DNA from: Roseiarcus sp963765375
Lineage (GTDB): Bacteria > Pseudomonadota > Alphaproteobacteria > Rhizobiales > Beijerinckiaceae
Direction of reading: 5' to 3'
Assembly (NCBI GenBank): GCA_963765375.1
Contig: CAVXVZ010000011.1
Coordinates: 310,001-374,000 of the forward strand
Length of the DNA stretch: 64,000 nucleotides
Of this stretch, positions 17,940-27,445 are shown one piece after another; the first letter of the stretch is position 1; each line of letters begins with the position of its first letter. Made by a program: the position numbers and the translations under genes. The notes below the pieces were generated by a model. That model searched no databases. It had not been told where the DNA came from and saw only the letters and a list, made by a program, of their open reading frames with translations.

Positions 17940-18974
17940 ATGAACCCGTTCCGTCTCCCGACCCGCGCCCTGCTCGTGACGCTGACCCTGTGCGCGCTTG
18001 GCGCGCATGCGGCGCCCGTGGATCGGTCGGTCCGCGTCACCCCCGACAATTTCCCGCGGGCCGAGTCGGACCTCGTTTTCAGCGGCATCGTCAAGGACGG
18101 CGGCTTCGGCAAATTCATGCATCGCCGCGAGCCGACGCCGATCGCCAGGCAGACCGTCATCCGGATGAACCGGGACACGCTCTATTCGGCGGCGGTGTTC
18201 GATCTTGACGCCGGTCCGGTCACGATCGCGCTTCCGGACCCGGGAAAGCGCTTCCTGTCGATGCAGGTGATCGACGAAGACGAATACACGCCCGAGGTCG
18301 TCTACGGCGCCGGCGTCCGTACGCTGGCCAAAGAGGAGATCGGCACGCGCTATGTCGTCGCCGCGGTCCGCATCCTGGTCGACCCGGATGATCCGAAGGA
18401 CGTTGAAACCGTCCGGGCGCTGCAGGACGCGATCAAGGTCAGCCAGCCCGGCGGGCCGGGGACTTTCAAGATCCCCAATTGGGACGCTTCGAGCCAGATC
18501 AAGGTGCGCGACGCCCTGCTCGCGCTCGCCGCGACCGTTCCCGACACCAAGGGCATGTTCGGCCCGCGCGGGAAAGTTGACCCGGTGCGCCATCTGATCG
18601 GATCGGCCGCCGCTTGGGGCGGCAATCCCGAACAGGACGCCCTCTATTTGAACGTCACGCCTGCCCACAACGACGGCAAGACCGTCTACAAGCTCAGCGT
18701 CAAGGACGTTCCCGTCGACGGCTTCTGGTCGATCAGCGTCTACGACGGCGGGGGCCATTTCGTCCCCAATCCGCAAAACGCATATTCGCTCAACGACATC
18801 ACTGCCAAGCCGAGCGAGGACGGCTCGTTCGCCGTCCAGTTCGGCGGCTGCGACGGCAAGATCGTGAATTGCCTCCCCACTCCAGCCGGATGGAGCTACT
18901 TGGTGCGCCTTTACCGCCCGCGGCCCGAGGTCCTGAGCGGCGCGTGGACACTTCCCGAGGCGCAGGCGCGATAA
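17940..18974 (+). CDS. DUF1254/DUF1214 secreted protein
   Basis: 344 residues from the ATG at 17940, which begins a signal peptide (MNPFRLPTRALLVTLTLCAL, cleavage near AHA). A start at 17889 would add 17 residues in front of it. The pattern (RMNRDTLYSAAVFDLDAGPV near residue 75; FWSISVYDGGGHFVPNP near 265; a late LVRLYRPRPEVLSG) is typical of DUF1254 N-terminal plus DUF1214 C-terminal proteins, which are periplasmic and of unknown biochemical role. It appears monocistronic. Confidence 0.85.
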   Translation: MNPFRLPTRALLVTLTLCALGAHAAPVDRSVRVTPDNFPRAESDLVFSGIVKDGGFGKFMHRREPTPIARQTVIRMNRDTLYSAAVFDLDAGPVTIALPDPGKRFLSMQVIDEDEYTPEVVYGAGVRTLAKEEIGTRYVVAAVRILVDPDDPKDVETVRALQDAIKVSQPGGPGTFKIPNWDASSQIKVRDALLALAATVPDTKGMFGPRGKVDPVRHLIGSAAAWGGNPEQDALYLNVTPAHNDGKTVYKLSVKDVPVDGFWSISVYDGGGHFVPNPQNAYSLNDITAKPSEDGSFAVQFGGCDGKIVNCLPTPAGWSYLVRLYRPRPEVLSGAWTLPEAQAR

Positions 18975-19089
18975 GGGCGCCGGTCGGCGCCCACGGCTCG
19001 CGCCGGGCGGGCGCAGTCGCCGCGAGCGCGCGACGAGGTCGTCGAGCATCGTCGAGACGTTGGACTTCGCCGCGGTCATCGCCCGCATG

Positions 19090-19354
19090 CGTGCGCTCGA
19101 CGGCGTGGATCTCGGCCGACGGCTCGGGCGTCGCGTGGACGAGGCTGACCCGCGTCGCCCGCCCACCGGCCCGCCCGCGGCGTGCGACCGATCGCCGCGC
19201 CTCAGACCCGTCGTCGGCTCGAGCGCGATCGCGCGCGCCGACCGGGCGTCGAGCTGGGCCTGGATTTCGGCGGCGGGCCATCCTCGAACACGAGGTCGAC
19301 CACCGCGCCGCGAATCGCCGCCACCCGGCCCTCGACTTGGCCCGCTCCGGCCAT
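19090..19354 (-). pseudogene. Decayed 5' end of an F-type ATPase beta-subunit gene
   Basis: A GGGGAGG ribosome site and ATG at 19354 begin MAGAGQVEGRVAAIRGAVVD, matching the N-terminus of beta subunits of the alternative (N-type) F1F0 ATPase. After a short internal loss and a frame change the sequence continues as AEIQAQLDARSARAIALEPT then TGLRRG and AAGGPV, again matching the beta-subunit start. Similarity then fades; there is no nucleotide-binding domain. This looks like a deletion remnant of an alternative ATP synthase operon whose first gene is atpD. Family assignment is from memory of the motif, so moderate confidence. Confidence 0.55.
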
Positions 19355-19663
19355 TGAACGCCTCCCCGCATTTGGCGAAGCCTCCGCCGTTTCGCACGTC
19401 GGCGCGACCGCGCGAAGCGTGACATCCCGCCGCCAGGCGGCAGGGCAGCGGCGCAGAGCCGTAATTTGTTGACATTTTCGCGATTTGATCTATGGGGGAA
19501 ACGCGCCGAGAGCGAATGAAGGCTCCGGAGCCGCATCGGCGAGCGCTTCGCGCCGAGGCGGGGCGCGAGGCTTGCGCGCCGGGACCCACGAACACATTGA
19601 CGCGGGTCCACGAGGCCTCCATATGACAACCAGCGAATGCGAAGCATTCGCGTTAAGCGAGAA

Positions 19664-21169
19664 ATGATGAAATTTAGCGAACTCGGCCTGAGCGAAAAAG
19701 TGCTCAAAGCCGTCGAGGCGTCCGGCTACGACACGCCGACGCCGATCCAGGAACAAGCCATTCCGTTCGCCCTGCAGGGCCGCGACATACTGGGCATCGC
19801 CCAGACCGGCACCGGCAAGACCGCTGCCTTCACCCTGCCGATGCTGTCGACGCTCGAGCGCGGTCGCGCTCGCGCCCGCATGCCGCGCACCCTCATCCTG
19901 GAGCCGACCCGCGAGCTCGCCGCTCAGGTCGAAGAGGCGTTCGGCAAATACGGCGTCAACCACAAGCTGAACCTCGCGCTCTTGATCGGAGGCGTCTCGT
20001 TTGGCGATCAGGAGACCAAGATCGCGCGCGGCGCCGACGTGGTCATCGCGACCCCCGGACGCCTGCTCGATTTCACCGAGCGCGGCGGCCTGCTCCTGAA
20101 CGCGATCGAAATCCTGGTGATCGACGAAGCCGACCGGATGCTCGACATGGGCTTCATTCCCGACATCGAGCGCATCTGCAAGCTGGTGCCGTTCACCCGC
20201 CAGACGCTGTTCTTCTCGGCGACCATGCCGCCGGAAATCACCCGCCTCGCCGATGCGTTCCTGCACAATCCGGTCCGCGTCGAAGTTTCCCGCGCCGCCA
20301 CGATGCCCGAGAACATCGCCCATACGCTCGTGCCTTCGGGCGGAACGCCGGAAGAGAAGCGCTCGACGCTCAGGCGACTCATCCGCGGCGCCGACAACTT
20401 CAAGAACGCGCTCATCTTCTGCAACCGCAAGCGCGACGTGCAGGTGGTCTATCGGTCGCTGCAGAAGCACGGCTTCTCGGTCCTGGCGCTGCACGGCGAT
20501 CTCGACCAGCGCATGCGCATGGCGGCCCTCGACGCGTTCCGCGCCGACGAGGTCCAGCTCCTGGTCTGCTCCGACGTCGCCGCCCGGGGGCTCGACATCC
20601 CCGACGTCAGTCACGTGATCAACTATGACGCGCCGCATCATTCCGAGGATTACGTCCATCGGATCGGCCGCACCGGCCGCGCCGGCAAATCCGGCGTCGC
20701 GCTGACCCTCGTCTCGCGCATCGACCAGAAGGCGATCGCCGAGATCGAGAAGCTCATCGCGCGCAAGATCGACTGGCAGGACGGCGCTCAATTGCCCCCG
20801 GACGACGAGGCCGAAGCGCCTCGGCGCGAGCGGCCGCAGGGCGGCCGCGGCCGCGGCGCACACAGGCGCTCCGAGCGCGCCGCGCCGGTCGAGGGCGGCG
20901 AGCGCCCGGACCGGAGCGCCGACCGCCATCCCGATTCGCGCCGCCATCACGCCGAGCGTCCGCCCCGCGAGCGCATCGCCGCCGAGGCCGAGCGCGCCCC
21001 GGCCCCGCGCGCCCCTTCTTTCGCCGAGCCCCCGTCGCGTCGGGAGCGTCCGCGCCGCGAAGAGGACGCGCCGGTGATCGGCCTGGGCGACCACGTGCCC
21101 GACTTCCTCCTCCGCCCGGTCAAGGCGCGCGCGAAGCCAGCGCGCGAGCCGATCGAAGCGGAGGAGTGA
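19664..21169 (+). CDS. DEAD-box ATP-dependent RNA helicase (RhlE-like)
   Basis: 501 residues from the ATG at 19664; a second ATG follows at once. Helicase motifs are complete: Q motif TPTPIQEQAI, motif I AQTGTGKT, Ia PTRELA, II DEAD in VIDEADRMLDMGF, III SAT, then ARGLDIPDVSHVINYD and VI HRIGRTGRAGKSG. A C-terminal tail of about 130 residues is rich in Arg, Glu and Pro and probably unstructured, serving RNA contact. It unwinds RNA in ribosome assembly or mRNA decay. Monocistronic; the decayed ATPase remnant lies upstream on the other strand. Confidence 0.93.
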   Translation: MMKFSELGLSEKVLKAVEASGYDTPTPIQEQAIPFALQGRDILGIAQTGTGKTAAFTLPMLSTLERGRARARMPRTLILEPTRELAAQVEEAFGKYGVNHKLNLALLIGGVSFGDQETKIARGADVVIATPGRLLDFTERGGLLLNAIEILVIDEADRMLDMGFIPDIERICKLVPFTRQTLFFSATMPPEITRLADAFLHNPVRVEVSRAATMPENIAHTLVPSGGTPEEKRSTLRRLIRGADNFKNALIFCNRKRDVQVVYRSLQKHGFSVLALHGDLDQRMRMAALDAFRADEVQLLVCSDVAARGLDIPDVSHVINYDAPHHSEDYVHRIGRTGRAGKSGVALTLVSRIDQKAIAEIEKLIARKIDWQDGAQLPPDDEAEAPRRERPQGGRGRGAHRRSERAAPVEGGERPDRSADRHPDSRRHHAERPPRERIAAEAERAPAPRAPSFAEPPSRRERPRREEDAPVIGLGDHVPDFLLRPVKARAKPAREPIEAEE

Positions 21170-21229
21170 TCTGTACCCGCGCTCGGGGCGAGCGCGGGTG
21201 ACGCGGTCAGCGACCGCGTCCACAAAAGC

Positions 21230-21583
21230 TCAAGTCTTCCTCGCCCTCGCTGGCTTTCGCGCCTTGGCTTCGGCCGCGCGCCGCGCCGCCTCGAGCCCAA
21301 GCGAAGCCCAGCGGCGCAACTCGTCGGGTTCTGAGCGGGCGATCGCCGGAAGGCGCCAGAAGGACGTGGCCATCGGCTTGCCCCTTGCCACATGAACGAA
21401 CGGCGAGGAGCCGACGGCGGCGAATTCGGGCTGCGAGAGCGAATCGACCTTCAGGAACGCTTCATCGTCCTGCTCAATCGCGAAGCAGAGGCCCTCGGCG
21501 TAGACGCCGGCGCCGCCAAACATGCGCTTGACCGCGACCGCCCCGAACGGCTTGAAGAGTTCCTTCAAAGCCTCTAGGTTCAT
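21230..21583 (-). CDS. TfoX/Sxy N-terminal domain protein
   Basis: 117 residues; the start MNLEALKELFKPFGAVAVKR and RMFGGAGVYAEGLCFAIEQD are typical of the TfoX N-terminal family, as is FWRLPAIARSEPDELRRW. The C-terminal 20 residues are basic. In gamma-proteobacteria Sxy/TfoX promotes competence gene activation with CRP; in alphaproteobacteria the role of these single-domain versions is unknown. It follows the Fe-S carrier gene by 9 bp on the same strand, so they are probably cotranscribed. Confidence 0.85.
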   Translation of the reverse strand: MNLEALKELFKPFGAVAVKRMFGGAGVYAEGLCFAIEQDDEAFLKVDSLSQPEFAAVGSSPFVHVARGKPMATSFWRLPAIARSEPDELRRWASLGLEAARRAAEAKARKPARARKT

Positions 21584-21592
21584 TGAGGAAAA

Positions 21593-21950
21593 CTAGGCCG
21601 GCGCGTTGAGGGCCTCGGGGCTCGCCGGGGTAATCGCGACGCTTTCGCCGCAGCCGCAGGCCGAAGTCTCGTTGGGATTGGAGAAGGCGAAGGTCGCCGC
21701 CAGGCGGTCGACCTTGAAATCCATCTGCGAGCCGAGCAGAAACAGCACCGCCTTCGGGTCGATCAGCAGCTTGACGCCCTTGTCCTCGACGATTTCGTCC
21801 ATTGGCGTCGCGCTCTCGGCGAGCTCCATCGTATAGGACATGCCGGCGCAGCCGCCGTTTTTGACGCCGACGCGCAGGCCCGCGACCGGCTTGCCCGCTG
21901 CCTCAGTCAGCTCGCGCACACGCGCGGCCGCCGCGTCGGTCAGAAGTCAT
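21593..21950 (-). CDS. A-type iron-sulfur carrier (ErpA/IscA family), one apparent extra base
   Basis: The body carries the three cluster-binding cysteines (GGCAGMSY, and CGCGES near the C-terminus). The family N-terminus is only restored if one base of the AA pair at 21944-21945 is removed: the ATG at 21950, behind AGGTG, then reads MTLTDAAAARVRELTEAAGK. As written, translation could start only at the GTG at 21919, 108 residues, missing part of the first helix. The protein hands Fe-S clusters to apo-enzymes in the cytoplasm. I regard the extra base as a probable sequence error. Confidence 0.85.
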
Positions 21951-22147
21951 CACCTGTCGCCGCAGGAGTCGGGACGCCATTGCAAGGTCTCCTTCGACCG
22001 GGCCCCGCCCGGCCGGTCGAACCCTATATAGCATTCGGTCAGGCAGTTTGACAGTGCGGCCCGGATCCGCGGCGACGCCTCGGCGCCTGCAAATGTGCGA
22101 CAGGACCCAGGGCGCTTTCAGGAGGCTTTTGATGACGGCGGCCGCGG

Positions 22148-22366
22148 CTAACCCAAGTAACTGTTAGCCTCTGGGGCCATCATCATGAGACACAGAAAGG
22201 CGCTCGCGATGAAAACGGTTACGCCACCCAGGCACGCTGCGCCCCATAGGAAAGCACGGCGGCTGGACCATCGCACAGGTGTTCCTGGCGCCCGGCTCTT
22301 ATCTTCGGCCGCACCGTCCAGCAACCATGCATGCTGGCGCCCGGCAGGCAGCTCGCGCAGGCTCAT
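22148..22366 (-). CDS. Small single-span membrane protein, hypothetical
   Basis: 72 residues from the ATG at 22366 (MSLRELPAGRQHAWLLDGAA); a longer start at 22399 exists. The C-terminal 30 residues form one clear membrane span (FLWGAACLGGVTVFIASAFL). No family is recognised, and the only support is composition and the span. Confidence 0.35.
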   Translation of the reverse strand: MSLRELPAGRQHAWLLDGAAEDKSRAPGTPVRWSSRRAFLWGAACLGGVTVFIASAFLCLMMMAPEANSYLG

Positions 22367-22567
22367 CGACCATGCCCTCCTGGCGCGCCAATCGCCCATC
22401 TCTGAAGAGCTGAGGGAACGGCGACCCGTGCGGATATGTTCCGTTCATTAACACTAATGGACGTGAGTCGTCAACCGCAGATTGTATAATATTCAACCAT
22501 CGCGTGTAGGCTGGCGGCCCTTTGGCGGCGGCGTTTGCGCGCCACCCGGTTCGTGCTAGGCGGAAAC

Positions 22568-22699
22568 ATGGCTTCCCGACGCCCACGCAAGACCGCCAAG
22601 CCCCTCCTCACCATGCACGACTGGGAGGCGAAGCATTACGTCATCGCGGCGGTGATCATCCTCGTGGTGATGGGGATGTTCGCCTATAGCTGGTCGTAG
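22568..22699 (+). CDS. 43-residue single-span membrane protein
   Basis: MASRRPRKTAKPLLTMHDWE followed by a 16-18 residue membrane span (VIAAVIILVVMGMFAYSW) and stop. AGGCGGA precedes the ATG. A TATAAT at 22485-22490 could be the -10 of its promoter, although no good -35 is present. A strong hairpin terminator follows 40 bp after the stop. The basic N-terminus predicts the N-terminus in the cytoplasm. Family not recognised. Confidence 0.6.
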   Translation: MASRRPRKTAKPLLTMHDWEAKHYVIAAVIILVVMGMFAYSWS

Positions 22700-22738
22700 C
22701 GGCGCCCCCGCAACCGCGGGCCGCGCCGAAAGACCAAC

Positions 22739-22768
22739 AAAAAGGCCGCCCAACGGCGGCCTTTCCTT
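22739..22768. terminator. Rho-independent terminator, bidirectional
   Basis: AAAGGCCGCC and GGCGGCCTTT form a perfect 10-bp stem around CAAC, with A-rich and T-rich flanks. It separates the 43-residue gene from the convergent PEP-CTERM gene and can serve both. Confidence 0.8.
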
Positions 22769-22800
22769 CGATTTGCGTGGTCTTGGTGGTCTTGGCGCTC

Positions 22801-23397
22801 TTATGCGGCCGCCAGCGCCGCGCGCTTCCGATAGGCAAGGAACCCAAGGCCCGCGAAGCCGAGGCACATCATCGCCCAGGTCGAGGGTTCCGGGACGCCG
22901 CCCGTCGCCTCGAAGCTGAGCGCCGTGACTGAGTCAAACGTCAAAGTGCCGCCAGCGGTCTGAAACGTCGCGGGTGCGACAGAAAGGCCGCCGCTCGTCA
23001 ATGGTAGCGCATTGATCAGATTGTAGGTTTCGAATACGGCCGCCGTCAGCGATTCGTCAGGAAATGGCGGGAGGGCTTGACCAAAACCCATGAAACCCGG
23101 ACTCGCGGTGTTCTCGATGAGCACAGGAGAGGGGATCGTGTCCGAGAGCGCGCCAGAAACGAATGTCGTGAGGCCGGTGTTTCGAAGCTCGCCGCCGCCG
23201 CCGGTCACTGTAGAAGTGTCGGAGACCATTGTTACCGTGAAGGCGCCGTCAAACGCGGTTCCGTCAAGCGAACCCGAGCCGCTGCCGGCGAAAGTGTACG
23301 TAATCACTGCCGCGTTCGCGCTGGTCGCGGAAACCAACATTCCCGCCGCCCCCAGCGCTCCGACTCCCGCCGCGAACGCCAAAAGATGTTTCCTCAT
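22801..23397 (-). CDS. PEP-CTERM (PEPxxWA type) sorted exported protein
   Basis: 198 residues from the start at 23397, preceded by GGAGG and followed by a signal peptide (MRKHLLAFAAGVGALGAAGM, cleavage after NAA/ANA). The C-terminus has the complete PEP-CTERM sorting signal: VPEPSTWAMM, a membrane span, then YRKRAALAAA. The middle is Thr/Ser/Gly-rich, beta-type. Such proteins are processed by exosortase and usually end up on the cell surface or in extracellular matrix. No exosortase gene is in the window. Confidence 0.9.
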   Translation of the reverse strand: MRKHLLAFAAGVGALGAAGMLVSATSANAAVITYTFAGSGSGSLDGTAFDGAFTVTMVSDTSTVTGGGGELRNTGLTTFVSGALSDTIPSPVLIENTASPGFMGFGQALPPFPDESLTAAVFETYNLINALPLTSGGLSVAPATFQTAGGTLTFDSVTALSFEATGGVPEPSTWAMMCLGFAGLGFLAYRKRAALAAA

Positions 23398-23606
23398 CCC
23401 AGATCCTCCAAGATCAAACGGATATCCCCCAGAAAACAGCGACTTATGTTTCAAAGCGAATCCGGATTCATCGCCGCTGACTTGATCATTACCGTTCCGT
23501 AATGTCGTGTCAATCACATTTTCCCGAACCGCGCTGGCCTAGAGTTTGGAGCTTCGCCTCCGGTTGTGGCAAAGCGCCCTCGCCTCCAGCGCGCCGAGTT
23601 CCAGAA

Positions 23607-24487
23607 TTGCCCACCTCCAAGTCTGACGACGCCCTCCTCGCCCGCATCGCCGACGCGCTCGAGCGGCTCGCGCCCGCCCCTACGCCCGCGCCCGATTTCG
23701 ACGCGGCGGAAGCGTTCATCTGGCGCGCCGACAGCGGCGCGCTCGCCCCCGTTTTGCGGGTCAACCGGATCGACATCTCGCTCCTGCGCGGCGTCGACCG
23801 GGTGCGCGACCTTCTGGTCGAGAACACCCGCCGCTTCGCCCGCGCCCTGCCCGCCAACAATGCGCTGCTGTGGGGCGCGCGCGGCATGGGCAAGTCGTCG
23901 CTGGTCAAGGCGGCGCATGCCGCGATCAACCGCGAGAAGGGCGTCGCCGGCCGCCTCAAGCTGGTCGAGATCCATCGCGAGGACATCGAGGGCCTGCCGG
24001 CGCTGATGAGCGCGCTGCGCGAGGCGCCTCATCGGTTCATCGTCTTCTGCGACGACCTCTCGTTCGACGCCGGCGATGCGTCCTATAAGTCGCTCAAGGC
24101 CGCGCTCGAGGGCGGGGTCGAAGGCCGCCCGGCCAACGTCCTCTTCTACGCGACCTCGAACCGCCGCGCACATGATGCCGCGCGACATGATGGAGAACGA
24201 GCGCGGAAGCGCCATCAATCCGGGCGAAGCGGTCGAGGAGAAGGTGTCGCTCTCCGACCGGTTCGGCCTCTGGCTCGGCTTCCACCATTGCAGCCAGGAC
24301 GATTATCTCGCCATGGTCATGGGCTACGCCAAGCATTTCCGGCTCGACGCGCCGCGTCGACCAGCTCGAAGCCGAGGCGCTCGAATGGGCGACGACGCGC
24401 GGCTCCCGCTCCGGCCGCACGGCGTGGCAATTCATCCAGGATCTCGCGGGGCGGCTGGGCAAGCCGCTCGACGCTGTTCCCGACTGA
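23607..24487 (+). CDS. DUF815 AAA+ ATPase, two apparent extra bases
   Basis: The first part (LLARIADALERLAPAPTPAP) through Walker A GARGMGKSS and the acidic FCDDLSFDAGD box is typical of DUF815 ATPases. The frame is lost at 24168, where an extra G separates NRR from HMMPRDMMENERGSAINPGE, and again near 24355, where an extra C precedes VDQLEAEALEWATTRGSRSG; the protein ends PLDAVPD at 24487. Repairing both gives about 293 residues, the family length. The start at 23607 (TTG) is chosen by family fit; an ATG at 23502 is in frame. The role of DUF815 proteins is unknown. Either sequence errors or an early pseudogene. Confidence 0.8.
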
Positions 24488-24507
24488 GGGCCACCTAACA
24501 AGGCGAA

Positions 24508-24537
24508 GGCGGCGGGCCTTTCCTTGGACCCGCCGCC
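24508..24537. terminator. Hairpin terminator between convergent genes
   Basis: GGCGGCGGG and CCCGCCGCC form a 9-bp stem around a 12-nt loop, followed by CTCGTTGT. It lies between the DUF815 gene and the nlpD-like gene. Confidence 0.65.
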
Positions 24538-24637
24538 CTCGTTGTCCGTTCGAGGATGAGAGGCGTCTCGCGGAAATCCTCGAAGGTCAGGGTTTGCCAG
24601 GCAGGGGCCTGGATTCGACCATCCCGTCCGGCCTCGG

Positions 24638-25790
24638 TCAGAGGCCGGCGAGATAGTTGGTGGGATCGACCGGGGTCGATCCCTTGCGCAATTCGAAGTG
24701 GAGCTGCGGCGCGTTGACGTTGCCGGTGTCGCCGGACTTGGCGATCACCTGCCCGCGCTTGACCTGCTCGCCGCGCTTGACGTCGAGTTCGCCGTTGTTG
24801 CCGTAAGCGGTGACGAAGCCGTTGGGATGCTTGATCAGCACCAGGTTGCCGTAACCTTTCAGCCCGTCGCCCGAGTAGACGACGACGCCGCTCTCGGCCG
24901 CCCGGACCGAGGTCCCGGCCGGCACGGAGATGTTGATGCCGTCGTTGCCGCCGGCCTTGAACCCCTGGATGATGCGGCCGCGCGCCGGCCAGCGGAATTC
25001 GGGCTCGACGCCGGCGGCGTCGGCTTTCGCCCCGGTAAGCGGGACCTTGCTCTCCGAGGCGCCGGATTCGAGGTTGCCGGTCGGCGCCTTGTCGACCAAT
25101 GGCGTCTTCGTCTCCGCTGGCTTGGCCGGTTCGGCATAGGCGACGGCGCCGCCCGCGTCGTTCTTGGACGCGGACTTCTGGTCCTCGCCCGGCTTGTCGG
25201 CTTTGGCGAGGTCCTTTTCTTTTTCCTTCTCCTTTGCCTTGGCGGACTTGGCCGCTTCGGCGTCGGCGACGTCCGCGGCGCGCTTTCGCGCCTTTCCCCA
25301 ATTCGGCGCTCGCCACGCCGTGGCCGTCGGCGTGATAGACGGGCACGACGATGCGCATCCCGCTCTTGACCTCGGAGCCCTTGGAAAGGCCGTTGGCGGC
25401 GAGGAGCGCGGCGGCGGGCACGCCGTAACGGCCCGAAAGCGTGTCCAGAGTCTCGCCGTCGGCGACCACGATCGGCGAGCCGCCGGCGGCGGTCCAGCCG
25501 ACGGCCGAGCCTCCCACCGCCTGCGGCTTGTGGGCGGCCGAAGCGCTTTGCGTCGCCGGCGCTGCGGGCGCCCCTTGCGCCAGCGGCGCAGTGGTTACAG
25601 CCGTCGTCGGCGCGGCGTCCGCCGTCTTGCTCGCGAACGGATTGGAGAACGGATTTCCAGAGAACGGACTGGGGCTGGCGCTGAAGCGCGTCACGTCGGA
25701 CGAACACCCCGAGAGCAATGCAAGGCCAAGCCCGGCCAGCGCGAGACGCGGCAACGCGCGTCCTCTTATCCACGCAACGCGATCACTCAT
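24638..25790 (-). CDS. Lipoprotein with LysM and M23 (LytM) domains, NlpD/DipM-like; one apparent extra base
   Basis: A lipoprotein signal with lipobox LLSGC lies at residues 25-29. A LysM domain follows (VADGETLDTLSGRYGVPAAA to MRIVVPVYHADG). The frame is broken at the run CCCC 25296-25299; removing one base joins it to a Lys/Ala/Glu-rich linker and an M23 domain (WPARGRIIQGF, GNDGINISVPAGTSVRAAES, YGNLVLIKHPNG, HFELRKGS) ending at 24638. The M23 domain keeps the final H-x-x HFELR but the usual first HxxxD reads N-x-G-D/G-N, so it is probably a catalytically inactive amidase activator like NlpD or EnvC. It follows pcm and surE, the classical order. Confidence 0.85.
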
Positions 25791-25919
25791 CGGCTTCCAC
25801 CCACGCCCACGCCACTAGCAGTGAAACGAGTTTGCGCCGATCGAGTTAAGGGAAGGTTTAAGATGAATCGGCGGTGACTGTTATCTTCGAATCCGGCGCG
25901 TCGAATGAGCGCGTGGCGC

Positions 25920-26576
25920 CTACAAGGCGCGCGCGAGGCCGCGCTCGAGCGGCCGCAAGGCTCGCGCCGGGCCGAAGTCTGCGGCCTCGAGCGCGCCCTT
26001 GGGGTCACCGGCCAGCCTCACGATCCGTTGCTCGCCCCGTTCCGGACCGGCCACGGCCGCGACCAGAACCCCGTCCGCCACGATGAGATCGCGAAACGCC
26101 TCGCCCGGCGGCTCGATCAGGCCATGCACGATCACCCGATCGAACCGTTCGCCCGAGCGGTGAAAGTCAAATCCGTCCTCCCACCGGATCGCGACATTGG
26201 CGAGCCCGAAGGTCTTGATCCGGGCGGAGGCCTCGACCGCCAGCGTCTCGAACCGCTCAAGCGAGACGACCGAGTTCGCAAGTTGGGCGAGCAACGCCGT
26301 GCAATAGCCTGTTCCGGTTCCAATTTCGCACACCTGGTGCGACGGCTTGAGTTCGAGCGCGGCGATCATCGCGGCGACGATCGACGGCGGTGGCGACGTC
26401 TGTCCGCAGCCGATCGGCAGCGCGATGTCGCGCCCCGAAATGTCGGCGAACCGCTGCGGCATGAAGAGCGCCCGGGGCGCGCGTTCGAGCGCCCGCAGGA
26501 GGCCGAGGTCGTTGATGCCTTTCGCCCGCATCGCCAGCGTGAACTGGGCGCGTTCTTCCTGCTCGGTCGCGCTCAT
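25920..26576 (-). CDS. pcm: Protein-L-isoaspartate O-methyltransferase
   Basis: 218 residues from the ATG at 26576. SAM-dependent methyltransferase motif I reads VCEIGTGTGYCTALLAQL near residue 80, preceded by the substrate-loop segment LPIGCGQTSPPPSIVAAM typical of PIMTs. A later FDRVIVHGLIEPP corresponds to the motif II region. It repairs isoaspartyl residues in aged proteins. It follows surE by 34 bp and precedes the nlpD-like gene, the widespread surE-pcm-nlpD arrangement. An N-terminal extension to 26624 is possible but unlike the family. Confidence 0.88.
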   Translation of the reverse strand: MSATEQEERAQFTLAMRAKGINDLGLLRALERAPRALFMPQRFADISGRDIALPIGCGQTSPPPSIVAAMIAALELKPSHQVCEIGTGTGYCTALLAQLANSVVSLERFETLAVEASARIKTFGLANVAIRWEDGFDFHRSGERFDRVIVHGLIEPPGEAFRDLIVADGVLVAAVAGPERGEQRIVRLAGDPKGALEAADFGPARALRPLERGLARAL

Positions 26577-26610
26577 CGGCGCCTCTCGCCCGCCCGATGT
26601 CGCGCCTGCC

Positions 26611-27382
26611 TCATCGCCGCGCAAACGCCTTTTCGAACCGCAGGCGCGAATCGTTGTCCGTCAGGTCGAGCCTGAGCGGCGTGATCGAGATCTTCTTCGC
26701 CGCCAGGGCCGCGAGATCGGTCCCGTCCTCATGGTCGTAGGCGCCGCGCTGGAACATCAGCCAGAAATAGGGGAAGCCGCGGCCGTCGCGCCGCTCCTCG
26801 ACCCGCATCAATTCGGCGTTGCGCCGGCCCTGGCGGGTGAGCTCGATCCCCGCCACCTCGCTCGCCGCGCAGGCGGGGAAATTGACGTTGATGAGGCCGC
26901 CCGCGGCGATGCCGGCGGCGAGAATCGTGCGGATGACCGGCGCGGCGTGCGCTTCCGTCGCGTCCCATTCGATCAGCGGCCGCCCGACCGCCCCGCCATA
27001 GGCCTGCGACAAGCGCGATCGAGGGAATGCCGAGCATCGCCCCCTCCATCGCGCCGGCGATGGTGCCCGAATAGGTGACGTCCTCGGCGACGTTCTGGCC
27101 GCGGTTGACGCCGGAGAGCACGAGATCGGGCCGGCGATCGGCCAGGATTTTCCGCACCCCCATGATGACGCAATCGGTCGGCGTGCCTTTGAGGGCGAAA
27201 TGGCGCGGGCCGATCTCTCTCAACCGCAACGGGTCGCTGAGCGAGAGCGAATGGGCGACCCCCGACTGGTCGCTCTCGGGCGCGACCACCGTCACGTCGT
27301 CCGAAAGCTCGCGCGCGATCGATTCGAGCAGTTTCAAGCCCTGCGCGTGGATGCCGTCGTCGTTGGTGAGCAGGATTCGCAT
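26611..27382 (-). CDS. surE: 5'/3'-nucleotidase SurE, one apparent extra base
   Basis: The start MRILLTNDDGIHAQGLKLLE contains the metal-binding DD pair (residues 8-9), and SGVNRGQNVAEDVTYSGTIAG is the conserved Asn/Ser region. At 27011-27012 an extra A (T on the coding strand) shifts the frame after IPSIAL; removing it gives SQAYGG and a normal C-terminal half ending at 26611, about 256 residues. The enzyme dephosphorylates nucleoside monophosphates and polyphosphate and is survival-related. It is upstream of pcm on the same strand. Confidence 0.9.
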
Positions 27383-27445
27383 GGGCGGCCTTTTCGCATG
27401 GCCCGTGCGTCGAGGCGAGCGTGTTCTGGCGGCCCCGCGCCGACG

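Noticed and set aside
17793..19622. A 609-residue minus-strand frame
   Set aside because: Antisense to the DUF1254 gene for most of its length, low-complexity Arg/Asp content; only the ~19090-19354 part shows family resemblance, in other frames too.
19490..21223. A 577-residue minus-strand frame
   Set aside because: Antisense shadow of the DEAD-box helicase gene.
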